In this document: positions 41,163-50,846 of the stretch, piece by piece
Numbering within the stretch: the stretch's first letter is position 1
Layout: each line of letters opens with the position of its first letter
Source of the DNA: Labrys sp. WJW
Lineage (GTDB): Bacteria > Pseudomonadota > Alphaproteobacteria > Rhizobiales > Labraceae
Reading direction: 5' to 3'
Assembly: GCF_001676615.1 (NCBI RefSeq)
Contig: NZ_LYXZ01000034.1
Span: 62,001-126,000 of the forward strand
Length of the DNA: 64,000 nucleotides
Notes under the pieces: model-generated
Told to the model about the DNA's origin: nothing
Databases searched by the model: none
The model's input: the letters and a program-made list of their open reading frames with translations, nothing else
Program-made: the position numbers and the translations under genes

Positions 41163-41246
41163 GCCCGCGCCTGCGATGATTTCGGGGTCGCAGGAGTATA
41201 CGTGCGTAGAGGCGGGCGCAAGGTTCCCCCTCCCGCGATCCACCGT

Positions 41247-41759
41247 TCATATCGCAGGCTCGACGGGAGGGGCATTCCTTCCGAGCCGTTCATCCATGTA
41301 GAACCAGGCGGCAGCGGCGCCGGCAAGCGAGACATTCACCGCGAGGCTTCCGTCCAGGGCTTGCAATTGCAAGGAATGGTGATGCTGCAGGCTCTGGGTC
41401 AGAGATGACCTTGCATCGACGACGAGGGTAGCCTCGACCAGCCCGCCTTCTTCTTCGGGAGCCGAGAAGGTGATCGGGCCTGAGAGGGGCCCGATGGGCT
41501 TGCCATCCGCCAGAAGGACATGGGGCCGGCCGGCAAGGGCGCCGGTCGGATCGGTCACCGCGAAGCGAACCTCCATCGGTGCCGAGACGTGGCGGCGAAT
41601 GCTGACATAGCCCCTCGCGTCCGGGTCGCCTGCGGCCAGGCCGATGGCCTGGCATTGGCGGCCGGTATCGCAGCTCACCTGCCAGTCCTTGAAGGTCTCG
41701 GCCGTGGCCGAACCCGCGAGCAGGACGGTCGTTACGAAGGCGATTGAAAGGCAGCGCAT
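41247..41759 (-). CDS. DUF1176-like secreted protein, short
   Basis: 170 residues with a signal peptide (residues 1-20, MRCLSIAFVTTVLLAGSATA). The mature start ETFKDWQVSCDTGRQCQAIG matches the opening of DUF1176 and IalB-like periplasmic proteins, with a conserved Cys pair. DUF1176 proteins are usually about twice this length, so it is either a short form or half of a former gene. The C-terminus resembles the second motif of the same fold (LAGAAAAWFYMDERLGR). Function unknown. Confidence 0.72.
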   Translation of the reverse strand: MRCLSIAFVTTVLLAGSATAETFKDWQVSCDTGRQCQAIGLAAGDPDARGYVSIRRHVSAPMEVRFAVTDPTGALAGRPHVLLADGKPIGPLSGPITFSAPEEEGGLVEATLVVDARSSLTQSLQHHHSLQLQALDGSLAVNVSLAGAAAAWFYMDERLGRNAPPVEPAI

Positions 41760-42167
41760 GAGAGCTTTTCCGGTTGGAACGACACTCTCGTCATCATGCC
41801 GGCCAAGACCCCCGTCCGGGAACGGCAAGGTCAGGTCATTACTCGCCTTTTTGCGTGCTGATCCGGCGGTGATGTACGGATTTGTCCGTTGGATGACGAC
41901 GACTCAAGACGGCAAAATTTCGTGCTGACCTGCCGGCCCGGAAAATGCCCATATGACGGATTTATGCAACTCTGCCCGAATTATGACTTGTTTGCTCAAT
42001 TTTTACGCGATGAAATCCAGGTAAATGAATAAAATTTAAAAGATGAATCGATTTCTATACCTAGGTAATGACGCGAATGCGCGCTATAGTTTTTGCACTG
42101 CCTTGACGGAACCATATGTGCCTCGCCGCGTTCAATCGAGCGGGGCCAGAAACGATAGGGTGGAGCC
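41760..42167. other. AT-rich intergenic region
   Basis: 408 bases; 41890-42120 is clearly richer in A+T than the surroundings. A perfect 10-base palindrome TACCTAGGTA lies at about 42058-42067, and TATAGT near 42092 could be a -10 for the following small gene. No gene is seen. Confidence 0.4.
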
Positions 42168-42518
42168 ATGAAAGAAAGCCGTGCCGCCGTCTTCTCGGTC
42201 GAGGAGCTGGAATTCCTGCGCACGCAGGCCGATGACTATGGCTGGTATGTATGGACGGAAGAGACCCGTCCGATCATCGAAGGCCTTTGTGCCCGCCGCC
42301 TGATGGCGGCCAATGGCGATTTCAAGGTGGTGCCCAAGGATGGACAGCACCGGGCCAATCTCGAGGGCCATGCGCCTCGGGCGGCGGATGCGATGCTGCG
42401 CTATTATGAACTGATCGGCGCCGGGCGCATGGCCTTCCATATGGTGCAGCACCCACGCCCCGCTATAACAGCGGCTCCGCTTACCGAATTGCGTGGCAGC
42501 CACTCGCTGCATGGCTGA
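42168..42518 (+). CDS. Hypothetical protein of 116 residues
   Basis: I do not recognise this protein. It has no signal peptide or membrane span. The N-terminal half is rich in acidic and aromatic residues (VEELEFLRTQADDYGWYVWT) and the remainder has VVPKDGQHRANLEGHAPRAA. GTGGAG precedes the ATG. The coding potential is supported by the ribosome-binding site and by third-position G/C use like neighbours, but it could be lineage-specific. It follows an AT-rich region. Confidence 0.6.
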   Translation: MKESRAAVFSVEELEFLRTQADDYGWYVWTEETRPIIEGLCARRLMAANGDFKVVPKDGQHRANLEGHAPRAADAMLRYYELIGAGRMAFHMVQHPRPAITAAPLTELRGSHSLHG

Positions 42519-42601
42519 GCGACAGGCCAGGACGTAGGGAGAGGACACGGACGTTTTACACCGTCCGCAGCGGTCCTTTGCGCCTTTGTGACCCGGACAT
42601 T

Positions 42602-43714
42602 TCAGGCGGCATTTGCGGCCAGGTACGGCAAGGCTGTGCCGTCCGGCCCGAAGACGTGGGCTGAATCGCGATCGATCCGTAAATTGACCTCGCTATGGGC
42701 TCGTACCGGGTTTTTGCCGTCGGTCTGCACCACCAATGTCTGCCCCTCCGCGATGGCCGTATGAAACACGGTCAGCCCGCCCAGATGCTCGACGATGCTG
42801 GTCGTGCCGGCGATGGCGTCGCCTGCGTCGTCAGTTCCGTTCAGGAGCGTGATGTGTTCGGGGCGGATGCCGAAAGTGACCTCGGAACCCACCTTGAGGC
42901 CACCGGCCGCAACGGGCAGGGTGATGCGTTTGCCGCCTGGCAGGGACAGGCTGAGGCCTCCTGCATCGATTGCGACGATCCGGGCCGGCAGCGTATTCAT
43001 GCGCGGCGAACCGATGAAGCCCGCCACGAACAGGTTGCGGGGGTGATTGTAGAGCTCGAGTGGCGCTCCGATCTGCTCGATCTTCCCGCCATTGAGCACC
43101 ACGATCTTGTCCGCCATGGTCATGGCTTCGACCTGGTCATGGGTGACGTAGATCATCGTGGCCTGGAGCTGTTCGTGCAGGCGCATCAGCTCGATGCGCA
43201 TCTGCACCCGCAGCGCCGCGTCGAGATTGGACAGAGGTTCGTCGAACAGGAAGACCTTGGGGTTGCGCACGATGGCGCGGCCGATGGCGACGCGCTGGCG
43301 CTGGCCGCCGGAGAGCTCCTTGGGCCGGCGCTGCAACAGGGGGCCGAGCTGGAGGGTTTCAGCTGCAGCCTGTACCTTGGCCGCGCGTTCGGCCTTCGGC
43401 ACGCCCTCGATGCGCAGGGCAAAGCCCATATTGTCGGCGATGGTCATGTGCGGATAGAGCGCATAGCTCTGGAACACCATGGCGAGGCCGCGCTTGGCCG
43501 GCGCAATGTCGTTGGAAAGGCGGCCGTCGATGAGGAGGTCGCCGCCAGTGATCTTCTCCAGCCCCGCGATCATGCGCAGCAGGGTCGACTTGCCGCAGCC
43601 GGAGGGGCCGACGAAGACCACGAATTCGCGATCCTCGACCTTGAGATCGACGCCCTTGATGACCTCGACGGCGCCATAGGATTTGCGCAATCCCCTGAGA
43701 TTGACGGTGGCCAT
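42602..43714 (-). CDS. Carbohydrate ABC transporter ATP-binding protein (UgpC/MalK type)
   Basis: 370 residues with one nucleotide-binding domain (Walker [10 protein letters not shown], signature [15 protein letters not shown], Walker [13 protein letters not shown]) and a C-terminal TOBE/OB regulatory domain (about 240-365; [11 protein letters not shown]). This class serves CUT1 transporters for di- and oligosaccharides or polyols. AAGGAG stands before ATG at 43714. Last gene of the five-gene operon running from 47682, 43 bases after the epimerase gene. Confidence 0.93.
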   Translation of the reverse strand: MATVNLRGLRKSYGAVEVIKGVDLKVEDREFVVFVGPSGCGKSTLLRMIAGLEKITGGDLLIDGRLSNDIAPAKRGLAMVFQSYALYPHMTIADNMGFALRIEGVPKAERAAKVQAAAETLQLGPLLQRRPKELSGGQRQRVAIGRAIVRNPKVFLFDEPLSNLDAALRVQMRIELMRLHEQLQATMIYVTHDQVEAMTMADKIVVLNGGKIEQIGAPLELYNHPRNLFVAGFIGSPRMNTLPARIVAIDAGGLSLSLPGGKRITLPVAAGGLKVGSEVTFGIRPEHITLLNGTDDAGDAIAGTTSIVEHLGGLTVFHTAIAEGQTLVVQTDGKNPVRAHSEVNLRIDRDSAHVFGPDGTALPYLAANAA

Positions 43715-43757
43715 CTCGGCGTTCTCCTTTGCGGGTTTCGTGCTGCCGGCGTGCAGC

Positions 43758-44582
43758 TCAGATGCCGGCGCGGTGCAGCGTTTCGCGATTGGCCCTGACA
43801 GCGGCGGCGGGATCGGCGGCCGCGATGTCGGATTCTTCCTCCAGCACCAGCCAGCCATTGAAGTTCGGCCCTGATGCAACGATGTCGACCACGCTCCTGA
43901 GGTCGCAGATGCCCTGCCCCAGCATGCGCCAATGGCCCTCGGCATCGACATCCTTCAGGTGCAGATAGCGGATGCGGTCCTGATAGGTACGCAGCGTGTC
44001 GAGGATATCCTGGCCGCCGCGCAGGATATGGCCGGTGTCGGGTACCCAGCCGACTAGGGCGGGATCGAGCAGGGCCATGATGCGATCATAGTCGGCCCGC
44101 GAGCTCAAGAGGGTGTCGTGATGCGAGCTCGGATGCACGGCGACATCGACGCCGACGACGCGGCCGAGTTCGCCGGCTGAATTGTAGAAGCGCCCGGCGA
44201 CGGCGAATTTGTCGTCGAGCGGGCCCGGGCTCATGATCGTGGCGCTGCCCAGCGACAGGATGGCGCCGGGGAAATGCGCGGTGAAGCGCAAGGCGCGGTC
44301 GACCATGGCGAGGTCGGCCTCGACGGCGCCGGCTTCGGTGAAGCCGGAAGAGCTGCCGCAGGCGAAGGCGACCAGCGTCAGGCCATGGGCTTCCAACGCC
44401 CTGGCAAAGTCCTGCGGGCGGTCGGCATAGGGCGGGATCATGGTGTCGGTGATCTCGATGCCGGCATAGCCTGCCGTCGCGATGGCGGCGAGCAGGTCAT
44501 CGGCATTGCCGGTCCAGGCCTTGCCCAGCATTTCCCAGGTGAAGGTCTGGCATCCGGCCTTCGGCTTGGCAGTCTCGCTCAT
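43758..44582 (-). CDS. Sugar phosphate isomerase/epimerase (xylose isomerase-like TIM barrel)
   Basis: 274-residue AP-endonuclease-2-type barrel (PF01261), as in IolE, hydroxypyruvate isomerase and tagatose epimerases. Metal-site residues are seen in [25 protein letters not shown] and [10 protein letters not shown], and the C-terminal WLVLEEESD. It starts 5 bases after the permease gene and lies inside the transporter operon, so it probably acts on the imported sugar, together with the divergent Gfo/Idh/MocA dehydrogenase. Confidence 0.87.
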   Translation of the reverse strand: MSETAKPKAGCQTFTWEMLGKAWTGNADDLLAAIATAGYAGIEITDTMIPPYADRPQDFARALEAHGLTLVAFACGSSSGFTEAGAVEADLAMVDRALRFTAHFPGAILSLGSATIMSPGPLDDKFAVAGRFYNSAGELGRVVGVDVAVHPSSHHDTLLSSRADYDRIMALLDPALVGWVPDTGHILRGGQDILDTLRTYQDRIRYLHLKDVDAEGHWRMLGQGICDLRSVVDIVASGPNFNGWLVLEEESDIAAADPAAAVRANRETLHRAGI

Positions 44583-44586
44583 GATG

Positions 44587-45420
44587 TCATTCCTTGACGG
44601 CGCCTTGTGTCAGGCCCTCGATGATGTGGCGCTGGAAGAACAGCACCAGCGCGATCAGCGGCACGGTGACCACCACGGAGGCGGCGGCCACGTCGCCCCA
44701 GGGCACGTAATAGAGGTTGGTGAAATTGGCGATGCCGACCGGGATCGTCTGGTGCTCGATGGTCGAGGTGAAGGCGAGGGCGAACATGAATTCGTTCCAG
44801 GCCGCGATGAAGGCGAGCAGGCCGGTGGTGACGAGGCCGGGCAGGGACATCGGCAGGATGATGCGCAGGAACAGGCCGATGACCCCGACGCCGTCCATGC
44901 GCGCGGCCTCGTCGATCTCGCGCGGCAGCGTGTCGAAATAGCCGAACAGCACCCAGGTCACCAGCGGCAGGCCGAGTGCCAGATAGACGATGACCAGGCC
45001 GCTATAGGTGTCGAGGAAGCCATAATTGGAGGCGGTGAGATAGAGCGGGCCGACGATGGCGATCTGCGGGAACATCGAGACCGACAGCACCACTCCGAGT
45101 ATGCCGAAGCGCCCCTTGATCTCCAGCCGCGACAGCGAGAAGGCGGCCAGCGCCCCGATGGCGAGGCAGAACAAGGTGGTAAGTCCGGCGACGATCACCG
45201 AGTTCAGCACGTAGAGCTGGAATTTCTTGACGAAGAAGACATTGGCATAGTGTTCGAGAGTGGCCGGCGAGGGCCAGAAGCTCGGCACCGGATCGGTCAG
45301 CGCCTTGTCGAGCTGCAGCGAGGTGGAGAACTGCCACAAGAACGGCCCGGCCGACCAGACCAGGAGCAGGGCCGCCCCGGTATAGACGATGACGAGGCGC
45401 AGGATCTCGCGAGCGTTCAT
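44587..45420 (-). CDS. Carbohydrate ABC transporter permease (MalG type)
   Basis: 277 residues with six hydrophobic spans and the BPD EAA loop (REIDEAARMDGVGVIGLFLR, ILPMSLPGL). A CUT1 second permease. Its start overlaps the stop of the first permease gene by four bases, giving fixed stoichiometry. The C-terminus (YFQRHIIEGLTQGAVKE-like FFQRHIIEGLTQGAVKE) is that of MalG/UgpE proteins. Confidence 0.93.
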   Translation of the reverse strand: MNAREILRLVIVYTGAALLLVWSAGPFLWQFSTSLQLDKALTDPVPSFWPSPATLEHYANVFFVKKFQLYVLNSVIVAGLTTLFCLAIGALAAFSLSRLEIKGRFGILGVVLSVSMFPQIAIVGPLYLTASNYGFLDTYSGLVIVYLALGLPLVTWVLFGYFDTLPREIDEAARMDGVGVIGLFLRIILPMSLPGLVTTGLLAFIAAWNEFMFALAFTSTIEHQTIPVGIANFTNLYYVPWGDVAAASVVVTVPLIALVLFFQRHIIEGLTQGAVKE

Positions 45421-46340
45421 CCGTGCCTCCTCAGACGCGCCACGATGAAGATGCCGAAGCCGATGGCGATCAGCGTTTCGGTGATGAACATCGCGGTGGA
45501 GAGCGCCGAGCCATAGCCGAACTGCAGGGTGGAGAAGAGCACCTTGTAGCTCAGGGTCGACAGGGTTTCGGTGGAGTCGGCGGGACCGCCGCCGGTGAGG
45601 ACATAGACGAGGTCGAAGATGCGGAAGGCATCGAGGGCCCGGAACATGCCTGCGATCAGCAATGTCGGCAGCAACAGCGGCAGGCGCACATGCCAGAAGA
45701 TGCGCCAGGCCGAGGCCCCGTCCATCTTGGCAGCCTCCGTCAGCGAGCGCGGCACTGTCTGCAGGCCGGCCAGCAACAGCAGGGCCATGAAGGGCGTGGT
45801 CTTCCAGACATCGGCGATGATGATGGTGTTGAGGGCGTGGTCGACGGAACCATACCAGTTGACGTTGCCGTCGATCAGCCCGACGGATTTGAGCAGGTAG
45901 TTGATCAGCCCGTGCTGCCCGTCGAACAGCCAGCCGAACATCTTGGAGGTGACCACGGTGGGCATGGCCCAGGGCACCAGCATGGCGGCGCGCACCAGCG
46001 AGCGGCCGACGAAGGGCTCGTAGAGCAGCAAGGCCATGCCAAGCCCGAGCACGGTTTCGAGCGCCGTCGACACCGCCGTGAACAGCACGGTATGCCCCCA
46101 GGCATTCCAGAAGGCGTCGTCGCCCAGCAGCATGCGGTAATTGGCCAGGCCGACGAAAGCGTCTTCCTGGGTGACCAGCGAGGTGTTGGTCAGTGACAGC
46201 CAGACCCCGTTGACGATGGGATAGACCGAGACCGAGCCGAGCGAGATCAGCAGCGGCAGGATCAAGAGCCAGGGCGCCAGGTCCAGGGACCGCAGGCCAG
46301 CCCCGAGGGGCGGGCTGGCCGCGGAGGCTTGCACACTCAT
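45417..46340 (-). CDS. Carbohydrate ABC transporter permease (MalF/UgpA type)
   Basis: 307 residues from ATG at 46340; the open frame further upstream overlaps the binding-protein gene and is rejected. Six spans, first APWLLILPLLISLGSVSVYP, and EAA loop SLTEAAKMDGASAWRIFWHV. It begins four bases after the stop of the solute-binding protein gene, with no internal terminator seen. Confidence 0.92.
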   Translation of the reverse strand: MSVQASAASPPLGAGLRSLDLAPWLLILPLLISLGSVSVYPIVNGVWLSLTNTSLVTQEDAFVGLANYRMLLGDDAFWNAWGHTVLFTAVSTALETVLGLGMALLLYEPFVGRSLVRAAMLVPWAMPTVVTSKMFGWLFDGQHGLINYLLKSVGLIDGNVNWYGSVDHALNTIIIADVWKTTPFMALLLLAGLQTVPRSLTEAAKMDGASAWRIFWHVRLPLLLPTLLIAGMFRALDAFRIFDLVYVLTGGGPADSTETLSTLSYKVLFSTLQFGYGSALSTAMFITETLIAIGFGIFIVARLRRHG

Positions 46341-46344
46341 TGCG

Positions 46345-47682
46345 TCATCCCGCGACGATCGCATTGATCTTGGCGCTGGCGGCCTCGAGCTCGGCCTTGA
46401 TGTTGCCGCTGACCAGCGCCTTCGACACGCCGGACTGGATGGCAAGGGTGACCTGCGCATATTTTGGCGTGACCGGGCGCGGCGTCGCGCCGGTGAACAC
46501 CGATTTGAGCTGCTTCATGAAAGGCTGCTCCTTGCCGAGCTGGGCATCCTCGAACACTTCGGGGCGGGTCGGAGCGATGCCGAGCTGCAGGGCGAACTGG
46601 AGCTGGGTGGCCGGCGAGGACATCCAAGTCAGGAACTCGATCGCCGCTTCCCGGTTCTTGGTGTTGGCATTGACGCCATATTGATAGCCGCCGAGGCAGG
46701 CCGCGCTCTTGCCGCCGGCGAAATGGGGCAGCGGCACCACCCCGACCTTGTCGACCACCGAGGAGGCGGCCTTGTCCTGGGCGATGGCATAGACATAGGA
46801 CCAATTGCGCAGGAAGGGCGCGCGGCCGGCCGTGAAGGGCTGGCGCGAAGGCTCCTCGTCCCAGCTCAGCACATCGGAGGGGCTGATCTTCGTCTTGTTG
46901 ATGGTGTCGTAGAGGAATTGGACGGCTGCCACCGCCTTGTCGTCGCTGAGTGCCGACGACTTGCCGTCGGGGGCGAGGATCGAGCCGCCATTGGAGGCGA
47001 TGGCTTCCACGAGATCGCAGACCAGCACTTCGGCCTGCTTGCCCTGCCAGAGATAGCCGAAATCGGCCTTGCCGGATTTCTGAATCTCCTGCGCGGCCGC
47101 AGCGAGTTCGTCCCAGGTCTCCGGCGGCTTGGCGCCGATCCCTTCCAGGAGATCCTTGCGATAGAACAGCATGCCTGAATCGACATACCAGGGCAAAGCG
47201 GTGAGCTTGTTGTTGTAGGTACAGGCCGCCACCAGGCCAGGGAAGAACTGGCTCTGCACCGAGGCGTTAAAATATTCGTCGAGCGGCAGGGCCCAGCCGG
47301 CGCCCGCGAATTCGGCGATCCAGACCACATCCTGGGTGAAGACGTCGGGCGTGCCGGTGCGGCGCGCGAGCTGCTGCACCAGCGCCGTGTGCACTTCGGT
47401 GGAGGAACTGGGCGGCGGCAGCTCGACATAGGTGACGTGGATCTTGCCCTGGGACTGGTTATAGGCGTCCACCACCTGTGCCATGGTCTGCTTGCCGAAG
47501 AATTTGGCGCTGGCGAAGGTGATCTCGGTGCGGTCCGCGGCGCGGGCGCGCTTGGGCAGGCCGAGCGCCAGGGCGCCTGCGGTAAGGCCGGCTCCCTGCA
47601 GGAAACTGCGCCGGCTCGGCGCTGCCGATCCGGATTGCGAAGCCCCGGCAGCCGGGGTCGCGCGTGACTGAACGTCCGACAT
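46345..47682 (-). CDS. Extracellular carbohydrate-binding protein (family 1)
   Basis: 445-residue solute-binding protein with a twin-arginine signal (SRRSFLQGAGLTAGALALG, cleavage near ARA). Landmarks: EITFASAKFFGKQTMAQVVD at the mature start, DVVWIAEFAGAGWALPLDEY, ALPWYVDSGMLFYRKDLL and IEFLTWMSSPATQLQFALQL. GGGAGGAACTGTG precedes ATG at 47682; first gene of the operon. Divergent from the Gfo/Idh/MocA gene. Substrate likely a disaccharide, amino sugar or cyclitol; not decidable here. Confidence 0.92.
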   Translation of the reverse strand: MSDVQSRATPAAGASQSGSAAPSRRSFLQGAGLTAGALALGLPKRARAADRTEITFASAKFFGKQTMAQVVDAYNQSQGKIHVTYVELPPPSSSTEVHTALVQQLARRTGTPDVFTQDVVWIAEFAGAGWALPLDEYFNASVQSQFFPGLVAACTYNNKLTALPWYVDSGMLFYRKDLLEGIGAKPPETWDELAAAAQEIQKSGKADFGYLWQGKQAEVLVCDLVEAIASNGGSILAPDGKSSALSDDKAVAAVQFLYDTINKTKISPSDVLSWDEEPSRQPFTAGRAPFLRNWSYVYAIAQDKAASSVVDKVGVVPLPHFAGGKSAACLGGYQYGVNANTKNREAAIEFLTWMSSPATQLQFALQLGIAPTRPEVFEDAQLGKEQPFMKQLKSVFTGATPRPVTPKYAQVTLAIQSGVSKALVSGNIKAELEAASAKINAIVAG

Positions 47683-47875
47683 CACAGTTCCTCCCTGCAT
47701 GGGTGAATGGCCACCCTGATTTTTCGATCATGCTTGGCCTGAGGCTGGCGACTGTCAAGGATAAATTGTCATTTTCGTTCAAAAAATTTCATTCAAACGC
47801 GAAGCTTCTCGTGTTTACTTTCTAAATTAATGCAAAAATGAGCAAGCTAGCTGGAATGGCTGGTGGAGGAGACGC

Positions 47876-49015
47876 ATGGGTAAACTCGGCATCGGCGTGA
47901 TCGGATGCGGCAACATCTCGATGACCTATTTGCGCAACACCGCGCTTTTTCCCGGCGTCGAATTGCGGGCTTGTGCCGATATCTCAACGGAAGCCGCCAA
48001 GGTCAGAGCTGAAGAATACGGCATTCGGGCTCTCGGCGTGGAGGAACTGCTTGGCGACGACGAAGTCGACCTCGTCCTCAACCTGACCATTCCGGCCGTT
48101 CATTTCGACGTGTCGATGGCGGCTCTTGCCGCCGGCAAGCACGTCTTTACCGAAAAGCCGCTTGCCGTCACGGCGGCGGAGGGCCGGAAGCTGGTCGAGG
48201 AGGCTAGCCGGCGCAAGCTGGCGATCGGTTCCGCCCCCGACACCTTTCTCGGCGCCGCGGGACGAACGGCCCGCCGGCTGATGGCGGAAGGGGCGATCGG
48301 CCGCCCGACTGCCGGCACGGCCTTCATGATGACGCGAGGCATGGAGCATTGGCATCCCAACCCGCAGTTCTACTATCAGCCAGGCGGCGGTCCCGTCCTC
48401 GACATGGGACCCTATTACCTGACCATGCTGGTCAATCTGCTGGGACCGGCGCGTCAGGTCGCGGCGATGGCCACGACCGGGCAGGCGGAGCGGCTGATCA
48501 CCGCGCCCGGACCCAACCAAGGCACGAGTTTCGCCGTGGGTACGCCCACCACCTTGATGGCCCTGGTCGAATTCGCCGGCGGCGCTGTCGTCAATGTCGG
48601 CATGAGCTGGGATGTCTTCCGCCATTCCAACCAGCCGATCGAACTGCATGGCAGCGAGGGCTCGCTCAGCCTGCCCGACCCGGACACGTTCGGCGGCACT
48701 CTTGCCCTCAGCCGCAAGGGCGAGCCCTGGCAGGACATCGATACGGCCGCCATGACCTATGGTGGCCTGAACTGGCCCTACGCCGCGCCCGACCGAGCGA
48801 ATTATCGCATGCTCGGAGTGGCCGATCTCGCTCGCAGCCTCAAGGAAGGGCGGCGGCCCCGGGCTTCCGGCGAGCTTGCGCTGCATGTGCTCGAGATCAT
48901 GGAGGGCATCCTGGAGGCGGCGCGCTCCGGAAGGCCGGTCTCCATCGAAGCCGAGGGCATCCAGCCCCCGGCCTTGTCGGAAGACGAGGCGGCGAGCCTC
49001 GGGCGGGAAGAATAG
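47876..49015 (+). CDS. Gfo/Idh/MocA family NAD(P)-dependent oxidoreductase
   Basis: 379 residues. Rossmann start GVIGCGNISMTYL, the EKP motif FTEKPLAVTAAEG with catalytic Lys, and a C-terminal alpha/beta domain with GGPVLDMGPYYLTMLVNLLG. These enzymes oxidise inositols, glucosides and other polyols. GGAGGAGACGC precedes the ATG. Divergent from the carbohydrate ABC operon, whose epimerase is the natural partner; together they resemble a cyclitol or rare-sugar catabolic set. Confidence 0.92.
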   Translation: MGKLGIGVIGCGNISMTYLRNTALFPGVELRACADISTEAAKVRAEEYGIRALGVEELLGDDEVDLVLNLTIPAVHFDVSMAALAAGKHVFTEKPLAVTAAEGRKLVEEASRRKLAIGSAPDTFLGAAGRTARRLMAEGAIGRPTAGTAFMMTRGMEHWHPNPQFYYQPGGGPVLDMGPYYLTMLVNLLGPARQVAAMATTGQAERLITAPGPNQGTSFAVGTPTTLMALVEFAGGAVVNVGMSWDVFRHSNQPIELHGSEGSLSLPDPDTFGGTLALSRKGEPWQDIDTAAMTYGGLNWPYAAPDRANYRMLGVADLARSLKEGRRPRASGELALHVLEIMEGILEAARSGRPVSIEAEGIQPPALSEDEAASLGREE

Positions 49016-49030
49016 GATCGCCGCCGGTGC

Positions 49031-49780
49031 TCAGAGCGTGCCCATGCCGCCATCGATCATGAGTTCGCTGCCGACCGTATAGGCTGCTTCGTCGGAGGCC
49101 AGGAACACCACGGCCTTGGCGATTTCGCTGGCCTCGCCGAAGCGGCCGGCGGGCACCAGGCCCTTGATGCTATCGGCGACGTTCTTCAGGTCCTGTTCCG
49201 CAAAGCCGAGCTTGCCGTAGAGCGGCGTGGCAATCGGGCCGGGGCTGACGGCGTTCAGACGGATGCCCCGGCCTATCAATTCGCCCGACAGGGTGCGGAT
49301 CAGCGACTGCAACGCGGCTTTCGACGCGGCGTAGACGCTGGAATTCGGCATGCCGATATGGGCGTTGACCGAGGTGTTGAGCACGATCGAGGCCGGATTG
49401 GCCAGGATCGGCAGCAGGGCCTGGATCAGGAAATAAGGGCCCTTCACATTGATGTCGAAGAGCTTGTCGAACGCGGCCTCGCTCCAGTCCGCCAGCGGCT
49501 TGAGCTGGGCGATGCCGGCATTGACGAAGAGGATGTCGAGCCCGCCGAAGGCTTCGGCGATGGTCTCGGCGAGCCTTTTCTGGCCGGCGGCGTCGGCGGC
49601 ATCCGACTGGATGACCAGGGCGTTTTCGCCCAGTTCCTTGCGGGCGGCCTCCAGCGTCTGAGGATTGGTGCCGGTCACCGCGACGCGGGCGCCTTCCGCC
49701 AGGAATTGGCGGGCGGTTTCCAGACCGATGCCGGTGGTGCCGCCGGTAATGAGCGCACGCTTGCCTGAGAGTCTGTTCAT
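49031..49780 (-). CDS. SDR family oxidoreductase
   Basis: 249-residue classical SDR: TGGTTGIG (cofactor), Gly-Thr-Asn after beta-2 (VAVTGTNPQT) suggesting NADP, NAG (FVNAGIAQLK), catalytic Ser in NTSVNAHIG and YAASKAAL. GAGG lies 9 bases before ATG at 49780. Convergent with the Gfo/Idh/MocA gene (15-base gap) and divergent from a LysR gene. A second SDR/LysR pair of the same design lies at 35103-36875. Substrate unknown. Confidence 0.9.
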   Translation of the reverse strand: MNRLSGKRALITGGTTGIGLETARQFLAEGARVAVTGTNPQTLEAARKELGENALVIQSDAADAAGQKRLAETIAEAFGGLDILFVNAGIAQLKPLADWSEAAFDKLFDINVKGPYFLIQALLPILANPASIVLNTSVNAHIGMPNSSVYAASKAALQSLIRTLSGELIGRGIRLNAVSPGPIATPLYGKLGFAEQDLKNVADSIKGLVPAGRFGEASEIAKAVVFLASDEAAYTVGSELMIDGGMGTL

Positions 49781-49891
49781 GATTGCAGTTCCTCGTTCAT
49801 GGGAGATGCTTTGAATGGAGCGAATATGGCGCAATCATTCTGTTCGGAGTATCCTGCATATGTTGGCTCTATCTTCCGGAATTTCCGAACG

Positions 49892-50812
49892 ATGAAACTA
49901 GACGGGATCGCAAGCTTCGTTGCGGTTGCAGAGGCCGGATCGATCAGCGAGGCGGCCCGCAGCCTGCGCCTGTCGAAATCGGTGGTCAGCGAACGCCTGG
50001 GAGAATTGGAGCGGAGTGTCGGTACGATATTGCTCCATCGTACCACACGGCGTTTGTCGGTGACGGAGGATGGAGCTGCTTTTCTGGAGCGCGCCAGACG
50101 GATCGTGCGCGAGGTGGAAGAGGCGGCTGCCGATCTGGCCGAACGGCGCGGCACCCTGGCCGGCCCGATGCGGATTGCCGCGCCGATCACCTTCGGGCGC
50201 CTGCATCTCGGCCCGGCCCTGTTCCCGTTCCTGGCGGCCCATCCCCAGGTCGAGCTCATCCTGGATCTCGATGATCGCCGCGTCGACGTCGCCTCCGGTG
50301 CCCATGACGGCGTCATCCGGCACGGTACCATCGCGGATACGCGGTTGATGGTCTGGCGTCTCGCCCCGAGCCAGCGTTACCTGGTGGCGTCGGCGGATTA
50401 TCTGAATCGCGAAGGTATGCCGCGTTCCATCGGCGAGCTCGATCGGCATAAAGGACTGTTCTATTCGAACCGGGGGGCTGCCGATTGGCGTTTCCTCGGG
50501 CCTGATGGCGTCGAAATCGTGCGGGCCAAGGTCGCCTTGCGAGTCAACAATGGCGACGTGATCCGAGATGCCGCGCTTGCCGGCCTCGGCATCGGGCTCC
50601 TGCCCACTTTCATCGTCGGACCCGAGATCCGTGCCGGCAGGCTGAAAGTCATCGATATCGGCATTCGGCCGGAGCCGGAATTCATCTTCCTCGCCCATCC
50701 CGAAGGACGGCAGCCTTCCGTCAAGCTGCGGGTGCTGGCCGAGCATCTGAAACGCAGCTTCGGCGACCCGCCTTATTGGGAGGAGGGGATGTCCATCGCG
50801 ACCTCCGCTTGA
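49892..50812 (+). CDS. LysR family transcriptional regulator
   Basis: 306 residues. Helix-turn-helix SEAARSLRLSKSVVSERLGE at residues 18-37 and an effector domain of the DmlR-like group with GAHDGVIRHG and NGDVIRDAALAGLGIGLLP. Start taken at ATG 49892 (MKLDGIASFVAVAEAGS); an in-frame ATG at 49799 adds 31 residues that do not belong to the fold. The gap holds TTCGGA and TCCGAA words flanking TTCCGGAA, plausible operator sequence for control of the divergent SDR gene. Confidence 0.88.
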   Translation: MKLDGIASFVAVAEAGSISEAARSLRLSKSVVSERLGELERSVGTILLHRTTRRLSVTEDGAAFLERARRIVREVEEAAADLAERRGTLAGPMRIAAPITFGRLHLGPALFPFLAAHPQVELILDLDDRRVDVASGAHDGVIRHGTIADTRLMVWRLAPSQRYLVASADYLNREGMPRSIGELDRHKGLFYSNRGAADWRFLGPDGVEIVRAKVALRVNNGDVIRDAALAGLGIGLLPTFIVGPEIRAGRLKVIDIGIRPEPEFIFLAHPEGRQPSVKLRVLAEHLKRSFGDPPYWEEGMSIATSA

Positions 50813-50846
50813 TAGAAGTGACGCATCGTCACTGCGAGATCCCGAG

